DNA from: Pelodera strongyloides
Taxonomy: Eukaryota > Nematoda > Chromadorea > Rhabditida > Rhabditidae
Length of the DNA stretch: 64,000 nucleotides
Direction: 5' to 3'
Assembly (NCBI GenBank): GCA_036852015.1
Contig: JAANDG010000170.1
Coordinates: 186,001-250,000 of the forward strand
Shown: positions 1 through 22,601 of the stretch, in pieces
Position numbering within the stretch: position 1 is the stretch's first letter
How the letters are laid out: each line of letters starts with the position of its first letter
Translations under genes and position numbers: made by a program
The notes under the pieces: model-generated
Databases searched by the model: none
What the model saw: the letters and a program-made list of their open reading frames with translations, nothing else
Told to the model about the DNA's origin: nothing

Positions 1-818
1 ATCGGTGCAGTTGTGTTTTCGCTGTTCAAGGCCATGTGGGATGAAAAGATGCTAATGCTTATACTCCTAATAACACATAACATATTGAGAGGTGCACTCA
101 GTTTCTCACCTTTTTTCTTCTTTGATTATACTATTCACACTCCTCTCTGGCGACCTTCACCCACTTGAACTACTTGGCAAATTCAATAAAAATTATCTAC
201 TTTTCGCTAATACTCGAATAATTTACCTGCGAGAAGGGTCACCTTTTATTAGTCCAAGAATACAGCACTGTCCGCAAGCGTTTTTTTTATTGCCATTAGT
301 TTGTATAGCTGGCTTGTCCATGTAGAGTGTTTATATATTGATCCAATGAACAGAAATACTACATTAGAATACTACAATATTAAATGTTGAAATTTTTTCT
401 CTTTTTTTTGAAAGGAACGGTCAGATTGCTAACTTATATTTGTATTTTTCCACTTTATTTTTGTTACTTGCAATGCAGGCTAGCGAGAATTAAGTAGTTT
501 GCATGTAAATAGTCTTCATTTCCCTTTATCGAGACCAAATTAGCATGCTATGTACATAAGCCAAGACAAAACAAGCGCGGGGTTACAACGCGATTGTCGA
601 TAAGGCGAAATGACCGTTTCTTATTCCTTATTCTGATTTGATTAACTATGCATCTCAGTAAGTGGAAGAGATGTGCTAAGCGATTTTTTAACGTGAGTTT
701 ATATTCTTAGGCTATTCACTTTTTCATATGTATTTGACTTGTGCGAACGAAGATTTGCAGTCCTGCCTGTGGCTGCAAGCGCGCGTATTTTGCGTTGTGT
801 GTCATTCTTATTTATTAG
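1..818. other. 5' intergenic, no gene seen
   Basis: AT-rich sequence with only short chance reading frames, none with convincing codon bias or splice context. The reading frame at 739-933 runs into the inverted-repeat element that follows, so I do not call it a gene. An upstream regulatory role for the ankyrin gene is possible but nothing specific is visible. Confidence 0.5.
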
Positions 819-824
819 CCTTAA

Positions 825-1250
825 AGGCTCAGGCCCACATAAAAATGTTTTCACCGATCCTTCTGTGATGAAACTCCCGGTTTACTCAAACGTTGCTGCG
901 AAAAACGTTTGCCTATTGTGCAAATTTGGTTAAGTTATTAGCGCAAGAAGGTCTACAAATACCGTAGTCAACACTTAAAATAGCCAAAAACGGGTTTCTG
1001 GACGTTAAATAGATTGAAAACCAAAAAGGATATGTAAATATTGACTAAATCAATATCAATAAGCATTTTGATATGCTCTGTATGTTCGGCTCGTCAGAAG
1101 CGCCTTTTGAAGCTTCATTTCTAAGGATCTGCTTTTGCTAATAACTTTTTTTACATTTTATCCAAAGCGGTTTTCGTAGTCATGTTTGAGTAATCCGGGA
1201 GTTTTCTCACAGAGAATTTCGGTAAAACTTTTTTATGTAAGCATGAGCCT
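825..1250. mobile_element. TTAA-flanked inverted-repeat element (MITE-like)
   Basis: The left arm begins AGGCTCAGGCCCACATAAAA. The reverse complement of the right end begins AGGCTCATGCTTACATAAAA. The arms stay complementary, imperfectly, for well over 100 bases (for example the GTTTGAGTAA..CCGGGAGTTT block near 870 and again near 1190). A TTAA lies directly outside each end (821-824 and 1251-1254), as expected for a target duplication of piggyBac-type elements. There is no transposase reading frame, so this would be a non-autonomous copy. It ends 26 bases before the first ATG of the ankyrin gene. The arms differ at many positions, suggesting an old insertion. Confidence 0.75.
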
Positions 1251-1280
1251 TTAAGGAGGTTTCATTGCCGTTTTGTATAG

Positions 1281-3776
1281 ATGTTGCTGTGTTCCCCATC
1301 TGCGTCATCTGTTTCTACACTGAATGTGAACGAAAGTGATGTCCGCCATCTTTCCACAATAAACGACCTCTTCTACGCAGTCAGAGCTGCTAGAGTTGAC
1401 CTGGTTAGTTAGAGTTTATCTAATGACCCGTCGGATTATTGTTTGTTTTTGAACGACTGGCGTCAAAACCAATACCGTAGCATATTAACTGTTTAGGTAT
1501 AACAATCAATCTTGAGGAAACAGTTTAGCACGCAGCTAGTTAACTTAAGTAACTTTCCGAAGTTAAGGTCGAACATCTACTACACAATAAGCGTCTTTCC
1601 ACGAGAGCGCATATCCAACGTACATCCATTTTGTCCCTTGCGGTAACCAGGAATTCGCAAGACATTGTCAAACTCTTGCTTTTAAAAGGTAACACTCACA
1701 TCGATTGAATGCGTAAATATCGCTCAATTAGTTATAACTATACATTTTGAGATAGCAACAGTTTTTTTCCAATGTATCTATAATATATTACAGGTGCTGA
1801 TGTTAACCAAATGTGTGAACACTTGCCCGGGACATTGGAAACTCCACTTTTCACTGCCGCGAAGCTTGGACACACTCAAATAGTCGTCGACTTGCTGGCA
1901 AGTTGCTATTCCCGTTTCTCACTCTCACCTTTGCTTCCAATGTGGTGACTAGAAACCCTAATGCGTGACCGTATCACAGAATCAGACAAATTGAGATATC
2001 GAGTATTCGACAGAGTATTTAACTACGTAAATTCAGAAACATGGAGCAAATCCAAACTTGGCTGATCTCGCAAATCGCACTCCGTTGTATATTGCAGTTA
2101 AATTTAACAGGTAAAATCGTTCTATGGATCGTTTGAACTCCTTCTATCTGTCGTGTGATAGTGGTTTCTAAAGTAAAATTATGAAATACAAAAGAAATGG
2201 TTCAGGGAAGATGTGTGTCAGATTCTCATCGCGGCCGGTGCCAATCTCAATACAGCCGATACAAACGGAGTCACGCCTCTACACATTGCCAGCAGATCAT
2301 TTGGTAAGTTTCTAAGCTAAAATCTATCGGTGGGTCAGAAGTAAGAGTGGTTGTAAGTAAGCCAAGAAAGACATACCTCAATCATTTTTTCAGGAAGAGA
2401 AATGATTCTACTTCATCTACTTAATCATGGAGCATACGTCGAACAAGCAGATTTTAAGGTATGCTTACTCCAATCACCGTTCATACGCTGCATAAAACTT
2501 GTCTTTGAAATTTTCCTTTGAACTAACTCCACCCAACCAAATCATTCAGAACTTCATGAAATTTCCTATGCTTTTCAACTTACTTCTAACAGCGACAATG
2601 CTACTGTTTTAATAATAGCTTTATTTCTAAAGCTTTCTATGTTGTTTATCCTTTGCAATGAACCGCACCATGCCTTTGGCACAAAACTATATTTGGCCTG
2701 TTATACTGTGCACCTGACAAATGCATACAGATAGCACTTGATACAATTACATGCGTTGCTCACCATACTACAAACTAGATATAATTTAGGAAGGTGGCTG
2801 GTGTGAGGCACCAATCATCCTTCGAACTCAATGCATTTCCAAATTTATTTTCTTATTTTTTTACCATGTTTCCTTTGTGTTCACTTCTATGCGGCTTTAC
2901 GTAATACTTTTGTTTTAATTAACGCTAATTGTGCTCCCCTTCTTGAAACTTCCTATCTTCAGGGTCGACAACCTATTGACTCGGCCGCTTCAAGTGGAAA
3001 TTCTTGTTCTGTAGATATGCTTCTTGATGCCGGATCTTCTGCTGGAAAGGTCATCCAGGACCGGTGAGAATTTATTTACATTCGACATGCGTGATGACAC
3101 AGTTTCTTTCCTCTGATAACTTTTCTCTACATTCCAATTATCGCCCTCTAAGGGAAAGCGTACCCTCGATCGTTTATGTCTCTGTCGACACAATCGGCAC
3201 ACTGATAAATAGTGCACCAAGTTAAACCTCAAATAGCATCCAGTTCTAAAGAGCACACTTACAAACATAGACTTGAGATCTGTTGAACCGCCCTCAAAAA
3301 CTATTTGATCGATATGGTCAATGTTCGTTGTTATCAAGAGTATTATTTCAGAATTAACGAAAGGAATGCCCACCCTGACGACAACCACGAGGAGGATCAT
3401 GTGGACTTTTGCGCGCAGAAGGCCGAGCAGGCGAAGAGACGAGTACTGCCACTGATGCTCCTAGCTACTCGACAAGTCAGGTAAGTGTAATACACTCCGG
3501 TGGTCAGGGTTGCGTTTGTGAATACACCAAGGAACTCGGGCCAATCAGACCTTTAGACCCAGCAGAACCCAGTTGTGTGCAACGTACCCTTTCTCAACGA
3601 AAATTTATAGTGGGATTGTTTGAACGAAATTGGGTTTCAGAAATATGATGACAGCGAAGGAGAAGACTTGCAAGACGGGAAAAAGTATTTGGGTCGCAAT
3701 CGATGATCTCCCTATTCCCGAACACCTCAAGATCGATATCAAGGTCCACGTGTGCATCGATGGTTTTGACTGTTAA
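1281..3776 (+). CDS. Ankyrin-repeat protein with SOCS-box-like C-terminus
   Basis: Nine exons: 1281-1403, 1568-1688, 1794-1897, 2037-2110, 2206-2303, 2394-2458, 2963-3063, 3352-3480, 3641-3776; about 316 aa. All lengths agree with intron phases. Five to six ankyrin repeats are visible, for example SILSLAVTRNSQDIVKLLL, ETPLFTAAKLGHTQIVVDLL, then KHGANPN..NRTPLYIAV and GVTPLHIAS. The tail holds DLPIPEHLK, which resembles the LPLPxxLKxYL end of a SOCS box, so it may be an ASB-type substrate adaptor for Cullin-RING E3 ligases (inference). Intron 3 starts with GC, not GT (GCAAGT at 1898); joining across it restores VVDLLKHGANPN. The acceptor TTTTGTATAG abuts the ATG, which fits spliced-leader addition, but an upstream coding exon cannot be excluded. 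The intron 1 acceptor (GTTAAG) is pyrimidine-poor and was chosen because it restores a repeat. Confidence 0.8.
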
Positions 3777-3953
3777 GCGCCATTGTACCCTTCTTTGTAT
3801 CTATCACAACCAAGTCCTTCACCTCTGATCATTGCCAAAACGTCTTTCTTATTTTGCTGTTGGCACGCTCATATCTGTTAGGGTGTCGTTTTTTGCATTG
3901 TGTGAAAATCATTCCATGGGAAATGAGACATCTTGAAATTATTGTTATTGTCT

Positions 3954-3959
3954 AATAAA
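3954..3959 (+). terminator. Polyadenylation signal AATAAA
   Basis: Canonical AATAAA about 180 bases after the stop codon of the ankyrin gene, on the same strand. Confidence 0.6.
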
Positions 3960-6353
3960 GACAATTGCAGTGTTAAATTTCGGCTTAAGTTATAGTGTTC
4001 GGTCCGCGCAAGTTCTGTTCTTGAATTTTATTCGCCGGAGTTTCCTCGACCAATTTGTGGATGCGAGGGCATACATTAAACAGTAGTACACATTGTTTTT
4101 AAAGGACAACCGCAAATACATGTTCCGGTATTAATTATTACTCAAATTTGATCATTCTCCGCGATTACTTTCGCAGGCTGCGCATGCCTATTTGGCGTAT
4201 AGGTATAGGGGAGGACTTGCGGCTACCCTGAAAAAACAATGTGTAAATCAATATTTGACACCTATGCTTTCAGAGCCAGTTCAAATGTATCCCATGTGTT
4301 TCCGCTCATTAGTACTCCAAATGTATATCCCATATTCTGTGGCTCATTAGCAATCCTTAATTTATCTTTTCTACCCAGTTTTTGTCATGATTTACTTCGA
4401 TGTGTATGTTGTAGATGAATTTACATACGTATAACTTAGTACAGGTATGTTTGTTTGCTGGATATCGTTTTCCTTAGTATATGATAAGAAATGTGTGTTA
4501 TATAAATTTTATAAACATTGCTCACTATGTTCTTCAATCTGATTCGAATTGTACTTATCAAATGCTTAATTCGCAATTGGAGTTCTTGTTTCAACGTTCG
4601 AAAACATCTGCTTTTTTTCATTGCATTTCCAATAAAAAATTAACTTGGCCATTCGCTCCCTGAACGTTAAATGAGCAACGGTCTCCCAGGTAAATTTTTC
4701 CTAATTAAGCAGTTCCTTTTGATAAATAATCCATACTTTGCTCATTACTGTTTCTCTAGCAATTGCACTGGTTAAAAATAATAAGATCGGATTGTTGCAA
4801 TTTTATTCGCACTGCAAACGGAATTCCAACACAACTCGAATAAATAAGTTGTTACTAACAATGAAAGTCCGCAAGAGTATGGGTTACTTCAGCTTTCTAA
4901 CATAATTGTTGCTATAAATAAGATATAAATATTTATCTCTACAAGTGCGGAAATATAAGTTGGGTAATTTTCAAGCAATTAAGTACACTAGTCATGGCAA
5001 TGTACACACGGGGAGCACACTGGAAAAAAGTTCTATATTAAAGCTAATTGATCATCATGAAAAGGGAAATAGCAAACCAGTTAGAAAGCCCATAATGGGC
5101 ATATTTTATTTAAAGGCCTATCTTAGAGTGTTAAATCAAAAGATATTTGGTAAAATCACGGACAGGAAGCATTCAAAGATTTTACACGAACACCATACTT
5201 CTTTTGCAAATGTTTCTTGCAGCTTGCACATTAGAAAGACATTTTACATGACAATCAAAGAAAAGGTCAGCGGTACTGCACGTGGTTTTGAAATATATGT
5301 CGTACAGATGCATTCCCAAGTATACGCAAATTATGTGCCCTTCTCTGTATTGGCATAAAATGCATGATAATGAGGTTGCCCAACTTTCGTTTCAACACCA
5401 CGTGCCATACCGCTTTAATAATAAATAAGCATGCACGCTGGTCAGGCAATGGAAGCGAAATCAAAAATTCTACTCACTCCACTTTTAAGAAAGAAGCGTG
5501 AAATAATTAACTGAAAAGCAACTGCATAATACACACAACTATGCTACATCAAAGGATAGTATCAAACGAAACCAAAATACAATCGACAACTATGCTAAAT
5601 GGCACACGTTGAGAACAAATTAAGTATTTCTTTAAATGAAAGAATGTAGGAGATGTAATGGAAAAAAAGAAGGAAAGAACTCAACAACGGTACTTACAAA
5701 AAAAAGTATCCGCCAAATATGCGCCTACGAAAAAAAAAACGACTTAGTATTCTCGTTAAAGACAGTTGCAGAATTCACCGAAGTAGAGACATGGCCCACG
5801 TTTTGAAAGTTGACGCGACGAATAAAAGTGCAAGCAAATCACGACTAATAATGCAGACGTATTAAGGCAATTAAGTAGTGTGACCAAAAATTGAGAACCC
5901 TAGATGCCGAATTACATGTGAGCATGGGATTGGGGAGCCAATGGCTCTAACTGAACTCTTGGGTTGTATTTGATATCAATGGTTGTTAAAGCATGACGCC
6001 GATTAGGGGACTAACATAACCTAATATGCGGATATTTACGAGTAGAAATCGGTTAAATAGAACCGCGTGCAGCAAGTGAAATAAAGCTCTAAGTGCACTA
6101 AAAGCAGCAGTAAAATGACAAAAAAACCAAGTATTACGTCGACCGGATACGGGGAAAGCAATGGCTGAGAGTGACTTTGGCTATCTTAGGATATATAATC
6201 ATACAGATGGCAAAATCTCAAGGAAAAAATGTTACTGAAAGAGACGGCAGTCCATTGGGAAAATACATCTCACCGCGTTAGCTCGAATGAAGCCTATTCC
6301 GGGGGAGTGTTTTCTGTGACCGGCCAGGAAGAGCAAAAGGCGTTGTTCGTTGC
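3960..6353. other. Intergenic stretch, no supported gene
   Basis: This region lies between the ankyrin gene and the convergent 3' end of ECD. An open frame at 4945-5358 (plus, 137 codons, beginning with GTG) has no splice context, no recognised motif and AT-driven codon use. I treat it as chance. No RNA gene or repeat was seen. Confidence 0.5.
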
Positions 6354-9300
6354 TTAGATATCATCAAATTCGTCATTAGTTGCCAAAGGAGGTGCAGCAT
6401 TAAGTAGCTCGCTCACGTCGAACCCATCTTCCGATTCCTCGGCGAGGCCGCGAGGAGGGGAACCGACGGGAAGTTGATGACCATTGACCACCTTCATAGG
6501 TACTGGCCTCGAACGGATAGCAAAGAACTCTTGTTCCTAAAAGAGGACGACTGTCAAACATAAAAAAGTATTGTGAACGATCAAAAGACCTAGACCAGAT
6601 AATGCACTGAAAGAAAACACGATCTTTGACGACAACATATATGCCACATATTATACTTTCAAATAAAGGTAATAGGAAAAAACGAACCTCCTCTTCTCCA
6701 AGGCTCTTCTCCTCACTACTCTCTTTGTAGTATACATCATCGCCATTCACGGCTCTCTCAAAGTTTCTGAGCTGACCAGACGGAGTCGGCGTTTCCACTT
6801 CGGAATCGAACTCGGCAGGGGCAGAACTAAAAAATATTATAAACAAAGTAAAATTTGCGTGTGCGTTCAAACACCGGCACTAAAGAGGCGATACGCCTAT
6901 CCACTGTTCAAATAAGAGGAAACAACCGCAGGCCTTGTACCAAGTTTCGCGTGTTTCGAACAGCTTCAGTTATATGTATATTTCCCCTCTAGCTTACTAG
7001 TGCGGTAGTGTTCGTGCTCATCCCCCCTCCTTGCGTCTAGTACATTATATCTGTGATCCTGAGCTCACAGTGTAATTTTTGTACTGAAGCAAACTTAGTG
7101 CAGGTGATTCAGAAGAATTAAGTTGTTCGTTAAGGAAGACAAATACTAAACAAATGGTCCAGTACAAGAAAACGCAAGAAGAGAGACGAAGAACAAAACT
7201 CACGGGGCAGTGTTCTTGAGGGGTAATACTGCTGCGAGCGTTCTTTTCTTTCCGATTCCACCACCACGTTTCTTTGTGTAGACCTGAATGTAAATAATAT
7301 TGAACTATCCCACATAATCAGCTACAAGTTTAGCATAATGGAAATTTTGAACCCGAATTTTATCGGTCGTTAGTTGGTTATTATTTTTATGAAGTGCGAA
7401 CAAAATTCAAAGTCCAACATGATCCCAATATCGAGTCACAAGCTACTCGTTTGGATATGCGCCTTTTTGTCTCAAGACCCCAACCTTACCATATAGGCTG
7501 TATAGGCTGTACCGCATAGGCTGTAAGTAGAAAGAGCAATAGAAACAACAGTCTTGACTTGTCCTGGGGAAAATTATCCATTTCATGGACGCAATTTCCT
7601 GGGGCCGCCCAGTGCAAGTCAAGACTCTATTGTTTAAATTGAAATCTCTACTTACTCTAGCCTAAACGGTAAGGTTGGGGACTTGAGATAAAAATGAACA
7701 TATCTAAACGGATACTTGAGCTTGGGACCATATTGGACTTTGAATTTGTTACACATGCAAATGAGAACAAACTAACGACTGTGAAGTGGCCCCGACCATT
7801 TAAGCGGACAACAAATGCAGGTCCATACAACACACCTGCTTCCTCTGTTTATTCCTATTCACCCCAATTGGGTCTTCATCGTCTCCGGAACAGTCCGTGT
7901 CCTTTTGGTCAGTGGATGAGACTACATCATCTGAAATGAATATAATTTGTTTAAGTATACAACAAGCACCATTAGTTCGAAACAATAATACAAAAATTAG
8001 GTGAAACAACTGTTTTGAAGTGATAAGATATAATGAGTAAATGAATAGAATTCATTATAAAAATGCAAACCTCTGAATACATTTCGACATATTTGCTTGT
8101 GTTCATCTGTCACGTTCTCTATCGCACTCTGATACTGATGTGCTGTGCTCAGAGGTTTACCAGTCAGGGAGACTGATAGTGCCATCATGCGCTCGCGTTC
8201 GAATGAGTCTTCCTGAATTGGATGTAGAAATATTTCACTTGTTTCGTAGACTGCACTGACAAAAGCTAGGCCATTCCATTCTTAAACCAGCTTTTGGAAA
8301 GACTGGCCAATTCAGTGCTTGCGTTCAATAACGCGCAATACAACTCCCAATACTTTTATGCGTAGAAACTAACACATCACCCGCAGTGGGATGTGCTTGA
8401 GAAATAAGAATTTCAGTATTGTGAAATGCAAGCTTTCAGCATATTATCATAAAATATTACAAGCGCAATAAATCTGTTAGAGAAAGGACATCATTTGAAA
8501 GAAAAATCGCAAGCATCTTTAGATATAAACAAAGAGATTTCTAAAATAAACAAGCTCAAGTGGCCAGTACTGTGAATTTACAAACAAAACTGTGAAATAA
8601 TGCCGCCGAATGATTACAAGGCTTTACAAAAAAAACTAAATATCGGATTTTTTCCATGCACTTTATGCTGTTCATTGTTTCACATAAAAAATTATTAATT
8701 TTCTAAGCAAGTTACTTACAGCCTACAAGTAAAAAACTCAATTTGTCGCAAATGCTTATTATACGCGCTCGTGGACCATGTTGAAAATTGTCAGGCATCA
8801 TTTGTTGAAAGAATACATTTTTGTCTGTTAAACGGTGAATTCAAGCCTATTGGTGTGCAGATAATGAAATTATATGTGCTCGAAAATAAAGCCCATGGTA
8901 AACAATGTTAGTTGGATTCAGAAAACTGAAAACACCCAAGGTGCCTTTCACAAAGGTCGTAATAAATAATATGTATATCATATTATACAAAGGACACCCA
9001 CCACACTTTTGAAAGATGCATCGATAGGGAGCAGTTCACCATTCTGGCAGTTAGAATATTTTGCATCAAATTTGAGAAGAGCTATACCAAGACGATGTGA
9101 CACAATGTCAGGAGGAGCGTCAATACAGGCGACATCAGTTACCACCTGTAAAAACTAAACATTCAGGTCAAAAGGAAATCAATGACAAGAAGATATTTTC
9201 CGCTTCCAGGGCGTGATACGTTTTTTTTCAAGGTTCAACATAGCGTTGAAAGCTTATGACGTTGGCTTGTTGCCAATTAAGGATGGCAATTTGTTCGAAG

Positions 9301-11113
9301 TATCGGGCTAGTTCGAAGTCGCATTTCATGATCACACAGTCACAAATGTACTATTTGCGCTTCAATTCAGACCAACTAATGATTATAAACCGAGAACTAA
9401 AACAAAACCTTATAGTCTGGAGTATTCAGCTCGACATGAACCATGACCTTCTCTGTGGATTCCAGGTGTTCTTCCAGATCCTACAATTGCATAAATGTCA
9501 CATGTACTCAAGTGCTTAAGCTTGTACAGAGTTTGATATGTATCCGTCAAAAACGGGACAGTCACTCGCTTATGTCACCACGATTTAATCGTAAGAAGAC
9601 TCACATTGGACGCACATATTAACACAGTCCTTAGCTAGTGGTGAAAAGATATTACTGAAAAGACAGAAAAATGAGAAGCAAAGAAAATACTCACTTTATT
9701 AGTCTCACTATTCGAGAATTCTCTGATAGCAAGTGAAAGTAGGTCTGGACGCTGCCGGGCAACATATGCAAGGTGTTCTGGTAGATTGACGCTCATTCTA
9801 AAGATACATAGGTTGAATATTCAGAGTATAAACCACATGTGTCACTGTATGAACATAGGCATCATAAAAATGCGAATACCTAAAATCAGATAATTTCCAG
9901 ATTAATTATTCAATTTCGAAAGCAATAGTTCACCTATGCATTCCAAATCGCCGATCAGCTGCAGTACGAATCCGCTGTTTAACTGCTTCCGTAATGAGAA
10001 TATTCCTGGTTTCTCTTGGTAGACGTCGGATGAGCTCAATTGCGGGCACTTTTGGATGTTCTTTGATTTGTTCCGGAGAGACGCAATGAAGAACGCCGTT
10101 CATTCCGAACACCTAGAAGGATACGCAACTCTAAAATAATGCCGTATTGGTACTTGCTGTTCTGTCTATGGTTTGCACGAGAAGTTAACAAGTTCCATTT
10201 GAGGAGGGGGGATTCAAACTGAAGATGTTTTTCAGTGTTGTTATGGCCAAGATTGTCAGTGTTATGCTCACTAATCCCGAGCTCTTTTCCAGTTCTCGCC
10301 CTTTCATCGCGAAACAAAGAGGCTCATTCGTTAACGTAAAAATAAAGTCCAAAACAATGAAACCAACCGATGTATTAAAATGCCGTGCGTTCTGCACCCA
10401 CTTTGGTAGAACATCATCTTTATCACAGTCAATGAAGAATGGGTTCAATTCCTCGATATCCGTTGATATGCTATAATAAAGAACGGTTATTTACATTGCA
10501 CGTTTGGAAGGATTTGTAACAAAATCAGTCATTAGTGTTTTCCCAATAATACACAAATGAACATTTAACAAAAATAAAATAAAATGAATAAAAACACCGC
10601 ACCTAAATACGAGCCCGGGGAACTTGGTTGTGAGGTAGAAGAATACATCCAATGTCTTGCAGAGGTCCATTTCGTTGAGGAGAATTTTTGAATGTCCGTA
10701 CAGTGGAACACCCGAATAACCTAAATTAAATACCAATAATACAAAGTAAAAGGGCAGTGTGAAATTTAACCTTTTACGTTGGAAAGCAAACGTATGTAGT
10801 GTTATACAGAGAATTAACGATCAAGATGCATCTTATGTATAAAGTTTCATTTTGCCTTCCAACCTAAAGAGTGCACTTTACGTTGGAACACAAAAGGAAA
10901 CCCTAAATAACATGCATCTTTCTCGTTTCTTATGGTCCATTACAGAAAAATCTAGAAAACAACTGACTGACCCTGTGAATTGAGAATGATCCCTTCTTTG
11001 TCATATACATAATCTTTGATTTGTTCGATGATTTCTTTCTTGATTTCTTCATTCGAACAATTTGATTCTCTGTATAATGCGTAGCCGAGACGGGTAGACG
11101 ATATAGCTGACAT
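6354..11113 (-). CDS. ECD: Ecdysoneless (ECD/SGT1) homologue
   Basis: Twelve exons, in transcript order: 11113-10972, 10720-10603, 10470-10368, 10112-9934, 9797-9695, 9480-9409, 9145-9002, 8212-8071, 7930-7836, 7283-7204, 6826-6688, 6536-6354; about 499 aa with consistent phases. Ecdysoneless proteins support cell-cycle progression and pre-mRNA splicing by binding PRPF8, RB and co-chaperones (family knowledge). The N-terminal half aligns by eye with human ECD: GVPLYGHSK, then TTKFPGLVF, then VLPKWV, FGMNGVLHCVSPE, and LPEHLAYVARQRPDLLSLAIR against the conserved [20 protein letters not shown] region. The C-terminal third is acidic and rich in S/E/D and ends NDEFDDI, as ECD tails tend to do, but I cannot align it closely. 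The start ATG at 11113 has an in-frame stop just upstream. A small additional exon in the 0.8-kb intron 8213-9001 is possible because the match to human is a few residues short there. Intron 7284-7835 holds a hairpin element. Confidence 0.88.
7364..7781. mobile_element. Long hairpin element in ECD intron (MITE-like)
   Basis: Long imperfect palindrome of about 418 bases. The outer arm CGGTCGTTAGTTGGTT pairs with the right end AACTAACGACTG read in reverse. AAATTCAAAGTCCAAC pairs with GTTGGACTTTGAATTT in a near-exact form. The inner arm GTCTTGACTTG pairs with CAAGTCAAGACT around a loop of about 50 bases. There is no coding capacity. Its ends differ from those of the two TTAA-flanked elements, so it is a separate family. 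No clear target duplication could be fixed. It sits inside the intron between ECD exons 9 and 10, about 50 bases from exon 9. Confidence 0.72.
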
Positions 11114-11481
11114 AGTTCATTAAAGGAAGAAGATGAGGAAGACAGCAGAATAAATAATGTAGGCTCCAATAGAGGTAGACCTACCCAGGGAAGGTTTCCT
11201 ACCTAACGAAGGCCTACCCGACACAGATAGACTGCACTTAACTATAGTAGGGACTGGGACTGGTACCACATGCAAAGAACAAGGGCGCAAAAGACCGCTT
11301 AAAAGGGTCAGAGTGGCAGAGTAGTTCAGGTTGGCAACATGCCAGGGACATATACCCTTGGGTGGAGACGGAGAGGGAAGGGGAAACGCCCCCCAGTGAG
11401 GCATCGATTCGGAGGGGAAAGGGGAAAGAGGCAAGGGAAAAGGGAAAGCCGCACCGAAGGAGCACTGATGCCCGGACCGAG
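11114..11481. promoter_or_regulatory. Divergent ECD/GRK promoter region
   Basis: Only 368 bases separate the ECD start (minus) from the GRK start (plus). The GRK-proximal half is strongly purine-rich on the plus strand (repeated GGGGAAA/GGGAAAG runs around 11370-11450). The central part contains the inverted words GGTAGACCTACCC and CCTAACGAAGGCCTACCC. No TATA box is evident. I infer a shared bidirectional promoter plus the 5' UTRs. Confidence 0.55.
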
Positions 11482-21527
<10,046 letters not shown>

Positions 21528-21691
21528 CGCAGCAAAACAACTACTCTTTTTTTTGTTTCTACTATGTTCCAGTGCCCAAATCGGTCCCCATGTATTGTGT
21601 TGCCTTTTCATTCTATCAGATTAGCACACCCAATGTCTGTCAACAAATCTAACTAAACAGCTTTCCATTTTAAGCACGTCTCATTTGCTAA

Positions 21692-21697
21692 AATAAA
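21692..21697 (+). terminator. Polyadenylation signal AATAAA for GRK
   Basis: AATAAA lies about 165 bases after the GRK stop codon in an AT-rich 3' region. Confidence 0.55.
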
Positions 21698-22601
21698 ATA
21701 TTCCATTACCTTTCAACTGCCATTCATTTCACATAGAGCTTCTATCAGTGATCTTTTACGCAGCTTACATAAACACAACTTTTCAATCGCAACGTATTTT
21801 TGACTGTGCTAAAGTTTTAACTGTACTATCATCTTAGCGACGATTCGGTTCCTTATTGTCTCAATATCCTTGTCCATGACGAAACCAGTACTTCATTTGC
21901 CTGGCTTGCCCACTAGACCTATTATGTACCTCGCTTTTGCGACTTTTTATATGCTTTCTTTGTGAAATATTGTTTTCACTCGCTCTTCTGGAACGGTATA
22001 TTCCACACTGATTCATGCTTGTTAGTGTCCCTGGGTGCAAGTCATTTGCTAATATTTCGTTTTTGTTTAATGAAGCCATATCAGTTTGCTCCGTTGCACC
22101 CATTAAGTTTTTGCGAATATTTTATCACGAATCTTGGTGACTCTTTCATTAAATACGCTAAACATCGATTATTATTTCGTTGACTTTCATTTTGTTTGCT
22201 GAAATGTGTTATTTTTATTGTCTTTATATGCCGTTAGTTTACTTCCTAGAATTCCTTTAAATTTTCTGAACTTCTACATTCTTTCAGTTTACGTCACTGT
22301 TTTATAGTAGGACATTGTTTGAAGTTCGGTGTTTTATTTTTCTTATTATTTTTCGTCGCAGCTAACTTCTTATTGTTTTTGTTTGTTACTAGTCACTAAG
22401 CTTTACTTTACTTATCTTTTATTCTCGATCGATATGGTTTTCCTTTGCTGAGTAAAAACTATCCACAAGTACTATCGATTCTTCCAAAGAAATGAAAAAG
22501 TTTGCTTTTACGATCGATTTTATAATTAGTTTTCTTGAAAGGCAGCAATCTTGGTGAGTTTTAATTTCAAAGTTCCTTTCTGTATTACAATTTTGTTTTA
22601 G

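Noticed and set aside
4945..5358. A 137-codon plus-strand frame between genes.
   Set aside because: It starts at GTG, has no splice sites, no recognised motif, and amino-acid content typical of AT-rich noncoding DNA.
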